A stretch of DNA of 64,000 bases from Cryobacterium soli (GCF_003611035.1 NZ_CP030033.1:4154001-4218000), one strand, 5' to 3'; shown: positions 25,097 to 34,565, counted from the first letter of the stretch. A program made the numbers and translations. Notes: a model not told the origin generated them from the sequence alone.

Positions 25097-26446
25097 GTGA
25101 CCGAAATCATCGCCGTCAAGGCACCAGAATCCGCCAGCGAGGCGGAGCACACAGCAGCAGATGTAACACCGGGAATCGCCGTCAAGGCGTCCAAGCTCTA
25201 CAAGGCCTTCGGCCGCAAGCCCCAGGAGATCGTCAAAAAGCTCCAGGGCGGCGCCGGCCGCGACGAGTTGGCCCACCTGGGCACCGCCGCCGTCATCGAC
25301 GCCTCCTTCGAGGTGCGCCGCGGCGAGATCTTTGTCGTGATGGGCCTGTCGGGCTCGGGCAAATCCACTCTCATCCGGATGCTCAACGGTCTCCTCGAGG
25401 CCAGCAGCGGAACCGTCACCGTCGGTGACACGAACATCACCGGTATCCCCGCGGCCCAGCTGCGCGACGTGCGCCGGCAGAGCGTCTCCATGGTCTTCCA
25501 GCACTTCGCCCTGCTCCCGCACCGCACGGTGATCGACAACGTGGCGTACGGCCTCGAGATCCAGGGCATGCCCCGGGCCGAACGCCTCGCCAAGGCGCGC
25601 ACCATCATCCGCCTGGTGGGCCTGGACGGCTGGGCCGACAGCCTGCCCTCCGAGCTGTCCGGCGGCATGCAGCAGCGCGTCGGCCTCGGCCGTGCCCTGG
25701 CCGCGGACACCGACGTGCTTCTGATGGACGAGGCGTTCTCCGCCCTCGACCCGCTGATCCGCCGCGAGATGCAGGAACAGCTCATCGAGCTGCAGGCCGA
25801 ACTCGGCAAGACCATCATCTTCATCACGCACGACCTCAACGAAGCCATGTTCCTCGGCGACCGCATCGCGGTCATGCGCGACGGGCGCATCGTGCAGATA
25901 GGCACCCCGGAGGAGATCCTCACCGACCCGGCGAACGACTACGTCGCCCAGTTCGTGCAGGACGTCGACCGGGCCCGTGTGCTCACCGCCGGAAGCGTGA
26001 TGGAACCCGCCCGTTCCGTGATCACGGCCACCGCCGGTCCCCGGGCCGCTCTGCGCACCATGCGCGACCTGCAGACCTCCGCCATCTTCGTGCTGCGCCG
26101 CGACCGCACCTTCGCCGGTGTCGTGCGCGACCGCGACGTGCTCGGCCAGGTCAAGCGCGGCGACACCGACATGCGTGAGATCATCACCGACGCCACCACG
26201 GTGTCCTCGGACACCGCGCTGGTCGACCTCGTCGAGCTGGCCGTGGAGAGCGACCTGCCCATCGCGGTCGTCGACGAGCGTAAGCGCCTGATCGGCGTCA
26301 TCCCGCGGGTCACCCTGCTGGCCGCGCTCGGCAACGTCACCACGGCAACGGGCGAGGTGCCGGTGGCCGGTCCTCCGCCCACCGTGCCGCTCAGCGTCAT
26401 CACCGACACCCTGCGCGAGACCGCGCCGGAAGGAGTGCAGCCATGA
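25097..26446 (+). CDS. proV: glycine betaine/proline ABC transporter ATPase (ProV/OpuCA)
   Basis: 449 aa from the GTG at 25097, which follows GGAGA; upstream in-frame starts give a non-protein-like N-terminus. QAT-family ATPase: Walker A MGLSGSGKST (about 82-91), LSGGMQQR, Walker B LLMDEAFSALD, ITHDLNEAM. A tandem pair of CBS domains (about 310-430) should gate activity in response to ionic strength. The extra N-terminal segment SKLYKAFGRKPQEIVKKLQ is usual in this family. Overlaps proW by 4 bp. Confidence 0.92.
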   Translation: MTEIIAVKAPESASEAEHTAADVTPGIAVKASKLYKAFGRKPQEIVKKLQGGAGRDELAHLGTAAVIDASFEVRRGEIFVVMGLSGSGKSTLIRMLNGLLEASSGTVTVGDTNITGIPAAQLRDVRRQSVSMVFQHFALLPHRTVIDNVAYGLEIQGMPRAERLAKARTIIRLVGLDGWADSLPSELSGGMQQRVGLGRALAADTDVLLMDEAFSALDPLIRREMQEQLIELQAELGKTIIFITHDLNEAMFLGDRIAVMRDGRIVQIGTPEEILTDPANDYVAQFVQDVDRARVLTAGSVMEPARSVITATAGPRAALRTMRDLQTSAIFVLRRDRTFAGVVRDRDVLGQVKRGDTDMREIITDATTVSSDTALVDLVELAVESDLPIAVVDERKRLIGVIPRVTLLAALGNVTTATGEVPVAGPPPTVPLSVITDTLRETAPEGVQP

Positions 26447-27438
26447 GCAGCACAGCAGCAGCGATCAACACCGCGCTCGTGAACACCGCGACCGCCGACT
26501 TCCGCATTCCTCTGGGCAGCTGGGCGAAGGCCTTCATCGACTTCGTCACCGACACCTTCGGGTTCTTCTTCGACCTGGTGCGCGCCGTCTTCAACGGCGC
26601 CTATGACCTCGTCGACTTCGCCCTGGCCTCCCCGCCGTTCTGGGTGATCATCCTCGTCGCCGCCGCGCTGGGCCTCATGGTGCGCGGCTGGAAGTTCGCC
26701 GTCGGCACCATCGTGGGCCTCGTGCTCATCGTGGGCGTCGACCAGTGGGAGAACGCCATGGACTCGCTCGCCCTGGTGCTGGTCGCCAGCATCCTGGCGA
26801 TCCTGTTCAGTGTGCCCCTCGGCATCCTGTCCGCGAAATCCAGTCTGGCCTCCGGCATCATCCGGCCGGTCCTCGACTTCATGCAGACGATGCCCGCCTT
26901 CGTCTACCTCATCCCCGCCCTGATCCTGTTCCGCGTCGGCGTGGTGCCCGGGATCGTCGCCACCATCATCTTCGCGATGGCTCCCGGTGTGCGCCTGACC
27001 GAGCTCGGCATCCGCAGCGTCGACCGCGAGGTCGTCGAAGCGGGCGAGGCGTTCGGTGCGTCGCCGTGGCGGATCCTCCGTCAGATTCAGCTGCCGCTGG
27101 CGATGCCCACCATCATGGCCGGTATCAACCAGGTCATCATGCTCTCGCTCTCGATGGTCGTCATCTCCGGCATGGTGGGAGCGGGCGGACTCGGCCAGCA
27201 GGTTGTCGCCAGCCTGAACCGGATCGATGTGTCGCTCGGCTTCGAAGCCGGCCTGTCCGTCGTGATCCTCGCGATCTTCCTCGACCGCATCACTGCGGCC
27301 CTGGGCACCGGCAACACCCCGATCGGGCGGTTCCGCTCCGCCCGCAAGCACCGCACGACGCCCGTCCAAACGGGGCCCACGAACGACGAGGTCGCGCACG
27401 AGTCCGCCAAGCGGCCCGGCGTACTCGTCCCCTCCTAA
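26443..27438 (+). CDS. proW: glycine betaine/proline ABC transporter permease (ProW)
   Basis: 331 aa; ATG overlaps the proV stop (ATGA). N-terminal amphipathic segment, then about seven hydrophobic segments and the permease core (FAMAPGVRLTELGIRSVDRE, EAGEAFGASPWRILRQIQLP is the coupling loop). Forms the membrane channel with ProV and ProX. A basic tail of about 35 residues follows the last helix. Confidence 0.9.
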   Translation: MSSTAAAINTALVNTATADFRIPLGSWAKAFIDFVTDTFGFFFDLVRAVFNGAYDLVDFALASPPFWVIILVAAALGLMVRGWKFAVGTIVGLVLIVGVDQWENAMDSLALVLVASILAILFSVPLGILSAKSSLASGIIRPVLDFMQTMPAFVYLIPALILFRVGVVPGIVATIIFAMAPGVRLTELGIRSVDREVVEAGEAFGASPWRILRQIQLPLAMPTIMAGINQVIMLSLSMVVISGMVGAGGLGQQVVASLNRIDVSLGFEAGLSVVILAIFLDRITAALGTGNTPIGRFRSARKHRTTPVQTGPTNDEVAHESAKRPGVLVPS

Positions 27439-27511
27439 CGGGCCAGCCTCACCGGGCTCTCGCCCCCATGACCCTGCACCAGCCGCTGTTCACGCGGCAC
27501 GAAAGGAACAC

Positions 27512-28405
27512 ATGAAGAACCGTTCACTCAAGCTCCTCGCGACCGGAGCCATCGGCATGCTCGCCCTCACCGGCTGCGCTGCCGCCGAAGCCGAATCCGT
27601 GTCGGAGGACAACTCCGACAACAAGGACCTCACCATCGCCGTGTTCAACGGCTGGGACGAGGGCATCGCAGCCTCCGAGCTGTGGAAGGCCATTCTCGAC
27701 GAGAAGGGCTACAACGTCGAACTCGAGTACGCCGACGTCGCCGTGGTCTACTCCGGCCTGGCCTCGGGCGACTACGACCTCAACCTCGACGTCTGGCTGC
27801 CGAACACGCACGCCGAGTACCTCGACGAGTACGGCGACGACATCACCGAGATCGCAGCCTGGAACGACGAGGCCAAGAACACCATCGCCGTGAACGCGGA
27901 TGCCCCGATCGACACGATCGCTGAACTGGCCGAGAACGCCGACCTGTTCAACAACACCATCGTGGGGATCGAGCCCGGCGCCGGCCTCACCCTCGCTGTC
28001 ACCGACAAGACGATTCCGGCCTATGGCCTCGAGGGTATGAACTACCAGACCTCGTCGACCGCCGCCATGCTCACGGAGCTGACCGCCGCGCAGAAGTCCG
28101 GCGAGAACATCGCCGTCACCCTGTGGGAACCGCACTGGGCCTACGGTACCTTCGACCTGAAGAACCTCGAAGACCCCGAGGGCACCCTCGGCGTCGCAGA
28201 GTCCATTCACGCCTACGGCAAGAAGGACTTCAGCACCGACTTCCCGCAGGCCGAGAAGTGGCTCGCGGGCTACAAGATGGATCTCGACCGGCTCCAGTCT
28301 CTCGAAGCCGCCATGTTCGTCGACTACGACGGCCAGGACTACGGCCCCATCGTCGAGAAGTGGATCGAAGAGAACCAGGACTACGTGGACTCGCTCACCG
28401 CGTAG
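27512..28405 (+). CDS. proX: glycine betaine-binding lipoprotein (ProX/OpuAC type)
   Basis: 297 aa with GAAAGGA before the ATG. Signal peptide and lipobox LTGC (Cys22). OpuAC-type binding domain: FNGWDEGIAASELWKAIL at the front, DLNLDVWLPNTHAEY and VTLWEPHWAYGTFDLKNLED, whose aromatic residues would cage the quaternary ammonium group. Delivers the compatible solute to ProVW. 73 bp downstream of proW and followed by a clear terminator, so it closes the operon. Confidence 0.9.
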   Translation: MKNRSLKLLATGAIGMLALTGCAAAEAESVSEDNSDNKDLTIAVFNGWDEGIAASELWKAILDEKGYNVELEYADVAVVYSGLASGDYDLNLDVWLPNTHAEYLDEYGDDITEIAAWNDEAKNTIAVNADAPIDTIAELAENADLFNNTIVGIEPGAGLTLAVTDKTIPAYGLEGMNYQTSSTAAMLTELTAAQKSGENIAVTLWEPHWAYGTFDLKNLEDPEGTLGVAESIHAYGKKDFSTDFPQAEKWLAGYKMDLDRLQSLEAAMFVDYDGQDYGPIVEKWIEENQDYVDSLTA

Positions 28406-28426
28406 TCGACAGGCCCCTGTGTGAAC

Positions 28427-28452
28427 GGCCCGTGCTTCGGCACGGGCCTTTT
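28427..28452 (+). terminator. Rho-independent terminator of proVWX
   Basis: GGCCCGTGC and GCACGGGCC pair perfectly around a TTCG tetraloop and are followed by TTTT. It lies 22 bp after the proX stop. Confidence 0.9.
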
Positions 28453-28456
28453 ACGT

Positions 28457-28522
28457 GCAGCGGCTCAATCCCTTGCCTGCAACGGCTCAGTCCCTTGCCT
28501 GCAGCGGCTCAGGCCCTCAGGC
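28457..28522. repeat. three tandem 22-bp units
   Basis: Units at 28457-28478, 28479-28500 and 28501-28522 share GCARCGGCTCARTCCCTTGCCT; the first two differ at two positions and the third is degenerate after base 12. The array reaches into the stop codon of the flavodoxin gene. Confidence 0.7.
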
Positions 28523-28966
28523 CGTTGCGCGCAGTTCGGCGCCGATGAACGCGGCCCACGCGCCGGCCTTCCCGGTTTCGCCCGGGGCCAGAGGACCCTC
28601 GGTTCCCTGCACGATGAAGCCGTGCGGTTTGGCCACGATGGTGGCGCCGGCATCCTGCAGCGCGTGCGAGATCTTGCCCGCGGCATCCCCGTGGATGAAG
28701 AGCTTGACCCTGGTGTCGAACGCGGCTGCGCGCACGCCGGTCAGGGAACCGGGGGTGAGGTTGCGCAGGAACTCCTGCATCCGCTCCGTGGGCCTCCAGC
28801 CGTTGATCGGGCAGCCGACGACGAGCACGTCGACGCCGTCGAGACTGGCGTCGGTGAGGTCCCCGAGACTGAGGCTTGTGGTGCCCTGGCCCAACTCGGC
28901 GGCGATCACCTCCGCGATAGTGCGGGTGTTGCCGAACGTGGTGTCATAGACGACGCGGGCGTGCAT
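28517..28966 (-). CDS. flavodoxin-domain protein
   Basis: 149 aa from the ATG at 28966, which has AGGAGG 8 nt upstream. The phosphate-binding loop is YDTTFGNTRTIAE (residues 7-19) and the second flavin loop VVGCPINGWRPTERM. Binds FMN and probably transfers electrons or reduces quinones. The partner is not indicated by the neighbours. Its stop codon lies in the 22-bp repeats. Confidence 0.85.
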   Translation of the reverse strand: MHARVVYDTTFGNTRTIAEVIAAELGQGTTSLSLGDLTDASLDGVDVLVVGCPINGWRPTERMQEFLRNLTPGSLTGVRAAAFDTRVKLFIHGDAAGKISHALQDAGATIVAKPHGFIVQGTEGPLAPGETGKAGAWAAFIGAELRATA

Positions 28967-29066
28967 GAATGGATCCTCCTTGACCGTCGGACAGCACTGT
29001 CCGGCTGCGGCCATAGTGGACCCGCCCGACGGGCCGGGCAACCGTGGGCGCTGGGCCCGGGTCCGG

Positions 29067-29843
29067 TCAGTTCGTTGTCACGAACTCCGAGAGGGCCTCG
29101 GTGATGGCACGCGCAGAATCGGCCGCCGACAGGGTCGGCACGCCGTCACCGGGCTGGGCGCCGTAGGCGCCGAACGAGGCGTGGCTGGCGCCCTCGATGC
29201 GCACGAAGGTGGTGTCCGCGGGCAGCAGGCTCGCGGTGTCGTCGATCTTCTCGGGTGTGCTCAGCCCGTCTTCGCTGCCGGAGAGGCTGAGCACGGGCAG
29301 GTCGGGGTCGGTGACGACGGACGCGCAGTAACTGCCGAACAGCACCAGTCCGGCGACATCGTCGTCTGCCGCATACATGCACGCGCGCACCCCGCCGAGC
29401 GAATGGCCCCCGACGAACCAGGTGTCCACCTCCGGTGCGACGGCGGTGAAGGTCTCGAGCGACCGCTGGTCGAAGAAGGCGAGGTTCAGCACGGGCTTGG
29501 TGATGACCACCGTCATCCCGGTCTCCTCGACGGTGCCGGACAGCGTCGCGAGATAAGCGTACGGATCGACCTTGGCGCCGGGGATGAAGACCAGGCCCTC
29601 CTGCGAGCCGCCATCGGTCGGGGCGATGACCACGGAGTCTGGGGTGTCGGTGACCGTCACGGCTGGGTTGTCGAAGACCGCCTGGGCGGCGGCCCGGTCG
29701 GCCGGCATCACGAGTTGGGTCCAGATCAGGAAAACGACCACGCCGAGGACCAGTGCGGTCAACGCCGCCCAGCCGCCGAACCGGATGCGCCGCCGGAGCG
29801 AGGTCGTGGCCTTGTCAGTCGGGGACATGTCAGTCGGGGCCAT
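29067..29843 (-). CDS. membrane-anchored alpha/beta-hydrolase
   Basis: 258 aa from the ATG at 29843; in-frame ATGs at 29828 and further upstream are possible. A single membrane helix (about 23-44) precedes an extracytoplasmic alpha/beta-hydrolase domain with VFIPGAKVDPYAY, nucleophile elbow GGHSLGG (Ser148), Asp in SGSEDG and His in GASHASFG. This is a carboxylesterase-like type of lipid or small-ester hydrolase. The gene begins 1 bp after the bioN-like stop, so it is cotranscribed with the biotin transporter; a biotin-ester or biocytin substrate is conceivable but untested. Confidence 0.75.
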   Translation of the reverse strand: MAPTDMSPTDKATTSLRRRIRFGGWAALTALVLGVVVFLIWTQLVMPADRAAAQAVFDNPAVTVTDTPDSVVIAPTDGGSQEGLVFIPGAKVDPYAYLATLSGTVEETGMTVVITKPVLNLAFFDQRSLETFTAVAPEVDTWFVGGHSLGGVRACMYAADDDVAGLVLFGSYCASVVTDPDLPVLSLSGSEDGLSTPEKIDDTASLLPADTTFVRIEGASHASFGAYGAQPGDGVPTLSAADSARAITEALSEFVTTN

Positions 29844-29844
29844 G

Positions 29845-30453
29845 TCAGTCGTCCAATCCGCGTGCGGCGAGCGCCTCCCCGATGGCATCGGCGGCGTACA
29901 ACGAGCGTACGACGACGGGAACGGCCAGGGCCGTAACCGAGGCTTGCGCGCCGCGGGCCCGCCGGGCCTCCAGCACCTCGCGTACGATCTCAGCCACCAG
30001 CGGGATACAGCGGATGGTCAGGGCGACGAGCAGACCCACCCGGTCGGCGTCCACCCAGCGACGGAACGGACGCAGCATGAGCTGGAACGCCTCCAACACG
30101 GCCGTGACGGTCGTGCTCAGCGTGAACAGGGCTGCCAGCGCAACGGCCACCAGCAGACGGCCGGCCATCAGGCCCGCCGTGGTCCAGCCTGCCGCCGAGC
30201 CTCCAGCCACGAGAACCTGTACGGGCACCGCGAAGGCCAGGATCCAGAGGATCGGTCCGATCTGCGGCCAGGCCGCCAGCGGCGGGATTCCGGCCAGGGC
30301 GTAGAGGGCAAGCACCAGGGCGAACTCCCCGGCCAAGACCACAGGGTCGGCGACCACGCCCACCAGCACCATGAGCACCGCGAGCACGACCAGTTTGAGC
30401 AGGGCGGGAGCGCAGTGCACGAGCGAGGTGCCCGGCCGGTAGAGGCCGATCAT
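29845..30453 (-). CDS. bioN: biotin ECF transporter membrane protein BioN
   Basis: 202 aa; ATG overlaps the stop of the ATPase gene by 4 bp. ECF T-component with five hydrophobic segments and the two Ala-Arg-Gly-type coupling motifs (VREVLEARRARGA near residue 165, EALAARGLDD at the C-terminus). Links the BioY substrate unit to the BioM ATPase. Confidence 0.87.
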   Translation of the reverse strand: MIGLYRPGTSLVHCAPALLKLVVLAVLMVLVGVVADPVVLAGEFALVLALYALAGIPPLAAWPQIGPILWILAFAVPVQVLVAGGSAAGWTTAGLMAGRLLVAVALAALFTLSTTVTAVLEAFQLMLRPFRRWVDADRVGLLVALTIRCIPLVAEIVREVLEARRARGAQASVTALAVPVVVRSLYAADAIGEALAARGLDD

Positions 30454-31136
30454 GCCAACAGGCTCAGGTAGGCCGACAGGGCCACCGGGGGAATGTCATC
30501 GGCGACGACCCGGCCCTGGTCGATCACGATCACCCGGTCGAAGCCGTCGAGCACCTCCAGGTCGTGGGTGACCACGATCACCTGCTGGGTCAGCGAGACC
30601 AGCAGGCCGGTGATGAGGCGGGTGTTGCGCGCATCCAGCAGGGTGGTGGGTTCGTCGGCGACGACGATGCTCGGCCCGGCCACGAGCACGGCGGCCAGCG
30701 CAAGCAGTTGCTTCTGGCCGCCCGACAGCCGGTGGGCGGGGCGGTCGGCCAGTGCGGTGAGACCGAACCGGTCCAGCGCCTCCGCAGTGCGGGCGGCGAT
30801 CTCGGCGGCGTCCAGGCCCCGGCGGCGCAGGGTGAACGCCACATCCTCCTGCACGGTGGGCATGACGATCTGGTTGTCGGGATTGGTGAAGATGAAGCCC
30901 ACCTCGCGCCGCACCAGCTTGGCCTGGCGCTTCACGTCGAGACCGTTCACGGTGACGGTGCCCCGCTCGGGTGTGACCAGGCCGTTGATCATGCGGGCCA
31001 GCGTGGACTTGCCGCTGCCGTTGGCACCGACGATGCCGATACGCCGTTCGGTCAGCTGCAGGTCGATGCCGCGCAGCACCGGGTTCTCGTCGAAGCCGTG
31101 CGACACTCCCTCGAAACGGATGCCCGCCGTCGTCAC
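30450..31136 (-). CDS. bioM: biotin ECF transporter ATPase BioM
   Basis: 228 aa; GTG at 31136 overlaps the bioY stop (GTGA). Walker A GANGSGKST (about 37-45), Q-loop FTNPDNQIVM typical of ECF ATPases, LSGGQKQ signature, Walker B VVADEPTTLLD, and VVTHDLE. Energises biotin uptake with BioN and BioY. Confidence 0.9.
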   Translation of the reverse strand: MTTAGIRFEGVSHGFDENPVLRGIDLQLTERRIGIVGANGSGKSTLARMINGLVTPERGTVTVNGLDVKRQAKLVRREVGFIFTNPDNQIVMPTVQEDVAFTLRRRGLDAAEIAARTAEALDRFGLTALADRPAHRLSGGQKQLLALAAVLVAGPSIVVADEPTTLLDARNTRLITGLLVSLTQQVIVVTHDLEVLDGFDRVIVIDQGRVVADDIPPVALSAYLSLLA

Positions 31137-31744
31137 GCCTGGACCCGGCTGCCGTCCACAGGTTCGGTGCTGACGGTCTTCCTGCGCAGCGGGATGAGCC
31201 CGGGGTAGGCGCGGTGCACCTGCTTGGCCACGAGCACCGTGACCACGACCTTCACCAGGTCGCCCGGCAGGAACTTGGCGGCGTCGACGAGGGCGGCCCA
31301 GAGCGGCAGGCCCAGGTTGATGGCCGTGACGGGCACGCCGATCAGGTAGACGGCCACGATCCCGCCGAGCACGGTCGCGCCGAGTGCGGGCCAGAAGGGG
31401 TAGCGCGGCAGCAGCAGTGAGGTGAGGAGGCCGATCACGACGACGCCCAGCAGCCAGCCGTAGAGGTACCCGGCAGAGGGGGAGGTGGTGAACCAGACCA
31501 GTCCGCCGCGCCCGCCTGAGAGCAGTGGCAGCCCGGCCGCGGCCAGGACGAGCAGCAGCAGCACGGACAGGAAGCCCTTGCGGGCGCCGAGGATGGCGCC
31601 GGCGAGCATCACGCCGAGGGTCTGGAAGGTGATCGGTACCGTGCTGGCGCCGAGGGCGATGGCGCCGGGGAATCCGAGGGCGGCGATGAGGGCGGCGAAG
31701 ATGGCGATCTGCGCGAGATCGCGCACGCTGAGGCGGGCTGTCAT
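31133..31744 (-). CDS. bioY: biotin ECF transporter substrate-binding protein BioY
   Basis: 203 aa from the ATG at 31744, chosen because a TAGATT box ends 7 nt upstream (leaderless start); a GTG at 31768 would add 8 residues. Six hydrophobic segments with the BioY pattern ALGASTVPITFQTLGVMLAG near the N-terminus, KGFLSVLLLLVLAAAGLPLL and FLPGDLVKVVVTV near the end. First gene of bioY-bioM-bioN-hydrolase. Confidence 0.9.
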   Translation of the reverse strand: MTARLSVRDLAQIAIFAALIAALGFPGAIALGASTVPITFQTLGVMLAGAILGARKGFLSVLLLLVLAAAGLPLLSGGRGGLVWFTTSPSAGYLYGWLLGVVVIGLLTSLLLPRYPFWPALGATVLGGIVAVYLIGVPVTAINLGLPLWAALVDAAKFLPGDLVKVVVTVLVAKQVHRAYPGLIPLRRKTVSTEPVDGSRVQA

Positions 31745-31751
31745 GGTTTTC

Positions 31752-31757
31752 AATCTA
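31752..31757 (-). promoter_or_regulatory. -10 box for leaderless bioY transcript
   Basis: TAGATT on the minus strand ends 7 nt before the bioY ATG, and there is no ribosome-binding site between them. The rest of the gap from 31745 to 31932 shows nothing else I can name apart from the AAAGGAG of the next gene. Confidence 0.45.
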
Positions 31758-31932
31758 GGATTCGGCACCGGGGCGCCGCAGTGGAATACCTACAAAGAAT
31801 CCCGGGAGATTCTGATCGGGCTCCGGCCTTCGCGTCCGACGAGGCTCGTCGGCGGGCCTATCCGGGCCGCCCCGGCGGATTTATGATCAACGCAGCCGGG
31901 CTCTCGATGCCGGTCAGAGCAAAGGAGTCGTC

Positions 31933-32202
31933 ATGGGTTTCTTCGGTTTTCTCCTCCTGGGCCTGCTGGCCGGTGCTATCGCCAAACTCATCCTCCCCGG
32001 CGCCCAGGGCGGCGGCTGGTTCGTGACGTTGCTGCTCGGCGTGGTCGGCGCGCTTCTGGGCGGCTGGCTCGCCGGGTTGATCTTCGGCGTCGACATGGGC
32101 GGGTTCTTCGATCTGCGCACCTGGGTCATCGCGATCCTCGGATCGATCATCGTGCTGCTCATCTATGGGCTGGCGACGCGCAACCGCAATACGTCCACCT
32201 GA
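31933..32202 (+). CDS. GlsB/YeaQ/YmgE-family small membrane protein
   Basis: 89 aa, AAAGGAG 7 nt before the ATG. Three hydrophobic segments with the GlsB/YeaQ/YmgE Gly-rich pattern (LLLGLLAGAIAKLILPG, TLLLGVVGALLGGWLAG, WVIAILGSIIVLLIYG). The family is a stress-induced envelope protein of unclear role. Monocistronic, convergent with the GH15 gene. Confidence 0.88.
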   Translation: MGFFGFLLLGLLAGAIAKLILPGAQGGGWFVTLLLGVVGALLGGWLAGLIFGVDMGGFFDLRTWVIAILGSIIVLLIYGLATRNRNTST

Positions 32203-32245
32203 CCCGTCTTACGCATCAGACCCGCCGTTCCCGCTCGGACCCCGC

Positions 32246-34051
32246 TCAGACCGGCCGGCCGGCCTCCTCCGAGCGCCGCCCGCCGGCGGCGACCAGAGCG
32301 TCGGCCGCGCGCACCAGCGCCAGATGGGTGAGCGCCTGGGGTGTGTTGCCGGCGTGGTGCCCCGTTGTCACGTCGTACTCCTCCGAGAGCAGCCCCACGT
32401 CGTTGGCCAGGCCCACCAGCCTGGTCATCAGGGTGCTGGCGTCGTCGACTCGGCCGGACGCCGCGTACTGCTCGACCAACCAGAACGAGCAGGCCAGGAA
32501 CGGATGCTCGCCGGGGTCGAGCCCGTCCAGCGACGGATGCGTGGTGTACCGGAGCACCAGGCCCTCGCGCAGCAGGCTCGTCTCAATGGCGCGCACGGTG
32601 CCGAGCATCCGTTCGTCGTCGGCGGCGCAGAAGCCCACCTGGGGGAGCAGGAGGAGGGACGCATCGACCTCTTCGCTGCCGAAGTACTGCGTGAAGGAGC
32701 CCAGGGCCGTGTTGTAGCCGCGCTCCTCGATGTCGTGGCGCACCTCGTCGCGGATGCGGCGCCAGCGGTCCACTGGTCCGGGTAGCCCGTATTCGGTCAC
32801 CCCGCGCACGGCCCGGTCGAACGCGGCCCAGACCATCACCCGGGAGTGGGTGAACTCCCGCGCTGGTCCACGTACCTCCCAGATTCCCTGGTCGGGCCGG
32901 CGCCAGTTCGCTTCGAGGTAGGTCATCAGGGACACCTGCAACGGCCAGGAGAACTCGGTCTCCTCGACGCCGGCGCCCCGGGCCTCGTGCAGGGCCATCA
33001 TGACCTCGCCCACGGCGTCGGACTGGAACTGGCAGACGGCGCCGTTGCCCACCCGCACGGGAGCGGAGCCGTGGTGCCCGGGCAGGCTGGTCAGCTCACG
33101 CTCGGGCAGGTAGCGTTCGCCGGACAGGCCGTACATGATCTGCAGGTCGTTCGGGTCGCCGGCGATGGCCCGCAGCAGCCAGCCCCGCCAGGCCTCGGCC
33201 TCGCTCTCGTACCCGTGCGAGAGGAGCACCTCGAGCGTCAGGGAGGCGTCACGCAGCCACACGTAGCGGTAGTCCCAGTTGCGGCTGCCGCCCGCGTGTT
33301 CGGGCAGCGAGGTGGTGGCCGCGGCCACGATGCCGCCGGTGCTCTCGTGGGTGAGGGCGCGCAGCACCAGCAGGGAACGCACCACGGCGTCCCGGAACTC
33401 TCCCTCGTGGGTGCAGCTGTCGGCCCACCCGGCCCACCGGTCCAGGGTCTGGCGGCGTGACAGGGCCACGTCCAGCGCCGGCGGCAGGTCGAGGTGTGAG
33501 GGGTACCAGGTGAGCTGTACGCTGTGCTGCTCGGTGGCGTGCACGGTGAACCGGGCCTCGTGCCGGTGGTCGGCGGCGTGCAGGGCCGGGCCACGCACGA
33601 CCACGGCATCCGGCCCGGCGATGGCGATGAGTCCGGGGGTCTTCTCGCGTCGCAGCTGCCGTACCCAGGGCACCGTGGTGGCGTAGCCGAACCTCAAGCG
33701 CAGGTCCTGGAGCATCTCGACGCTTCCGGAGATTCCGCGCACGGTACGCACGACGTCGGCGCGACCGTCGCCGTGCGGCATGAAGTCGGTCACCTCGACG
33801 CTGCCGGTCTTGGTCGTCCAGATCGTGGAGAGAACGAAACTCTCGCCCTCGTAGGAGCGGGTGCTGGTGGCCGCAGGGTCGGCGGGAGCCAGCAGCCAGC
33901 GGCCGTGGTCCTCCGTGCCGAGAAGTGCGCCGAACATCGAGGCCGAGTCGTAGCGGGGCAGACACAGCCAGTCGATGCTGCCGTCGCGGCCCACGAGGGC
34001 GGCCGAATGGCAGTCGCTGATCAGTGCATAGTCCTCGATGTGCAGCGCCAT
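32246..34051 (-). CDS. GH15 family glucoamylase/trehalase-like enzyme
   Basis: 601 aa with GAGGA 7 nt before the ATG. N-terminal beta domain starts IEDYALISDCHSAALVGRDG; the (alpha/alpha)6 barrel contains TTSLPEHAGGSRNWDYRYVW with WLRDAS, and a Glu in LLSEEYDVTTG, as in actinobacterial GH15 trehalases. Cytoplasmic (no signal peptide). It could hydrolyse trehalose or maltooligosaccharides; the otsAB gene 9 kb away makes trehalose turnover plausible. Substrate is not certain. Confidence 0.88.
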   Translation of the reverse strand: MALHIEDYALISDCHSAALVGRDGSIDWLCLPRYDSASMFGALLGTEDHGRWLLAPADPAATSTRSYEGESFVLSTIWTTKTGSVEVTDFMPHGDGRADVVRTVRGISGSVEMLQDLRLRFGYATTVPWVRQLRREKTPGLIAIAGPDAVVVRGPALHAADHRHEARFTVHATEQHSVQLTWYPSHLDLPPALDVALSRRQTLDRWAGWADSCTHEGEFRDAVVRSLLVLRALTHESTGGIVAAATTSLPEHAGGSRNWDYRYVWLRDASLTLEVLLSHGYESEAEAWRGWLLRAIAGDPNDLQIMYGLSGERYLPERELTSLPGHHGSAPVRVGNGAVCQFQSDAVGEVMMALHEARGAGVEETEFSWPLQVSLMTYLEANWRRPDQGIWEVRGPAREFTHSRVMVWAAFDRAVRGVTEYGLPGPVDRWRRIRDEVRHDIEERGYNTALGSFTQYFGSEEVDASLLLLPQVGFCAADDERMLGTVRAIETSLLREGLVLRYTTHPSLDGLDPGEHPFLACSFWLVEQYAASGRVDDASTLMTRLVGLANDVGLLSEEYDVTTGHHAGNTPQALTHLALVRAADALVAAGGRRSEEAGRPV

Positions 34052-34106
34052 TCAGACATCCTCACACAGGTCGAATGTGCGGTGGCGGTGATGTCTCTCG
34101 GGCTGA

Positions 34107-34565
34107 TCAGGCGACGCGACGCACGACGGCGCCGGTACGGGCACCGGTGTCGGGTTCGGCCCAGACCGAGATCGGGGCCGGGTTCCAGGGCAGTGCGGTC
34201 GGTTCCGCTCCGGAGGAGACCAGGAGCGCGCCGGTGTTGACGGCGGTGATGCCATCGACGGGAGTGTCGGTGCGGGGTTCGGCGATGTTCGCGGGAGCCG
34301 TCGGGGTATCGGTACGCAGTCGAACTGTCTCGGTGGCGAGGATCTCCGTGAGAGCGGCCGCGATCTGGTGGGCCTTGAGGCCGTGGAAGATCACGTCGGT
34401 GTCGGACTCGACGCGGGGCACCAGGGTCCAGGCGCCGCCCGCACCGACGAGGTCGGACAAGGCCGCGTGGAGGTGTTCGAAGACCTGGTCGCGGCTGAGC
34501 TCGGCCGGGGCGGGCGCGGCGAGAACGGGAATGGTGGGTGCGATGCGACGTCGACGACCGAACAT
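34107..34565 (-). CDS. hypothetical protein
   Basis: 152 aa with GGAAGGGG before the ATG. Begins MFGRRRRI, then a helical segment (LSRDQVFEHLHAALSDLVGA), an alternating polar/hydrophobic region and a Pro/Thr-rich tail. No membrane helix and no motif I recognise. Codon use is like the neighbours, so it is probably a real soluble protein, monocistronic. Confidence 0.6.
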   Translation of the reverse strand: MFGRRRRIAPTIPVLAAPAPAELSRDQVFEHLHAALSDLVGAGGAWTLVPRVESDTDVIFHGLKAHQIAAALTEILATETVRLRTDTPTAPANIAEPRTDTPVDGITAVNTGALLVSSGAEPTALPWNPAPISVWAEPDTGARTGAVVRRVA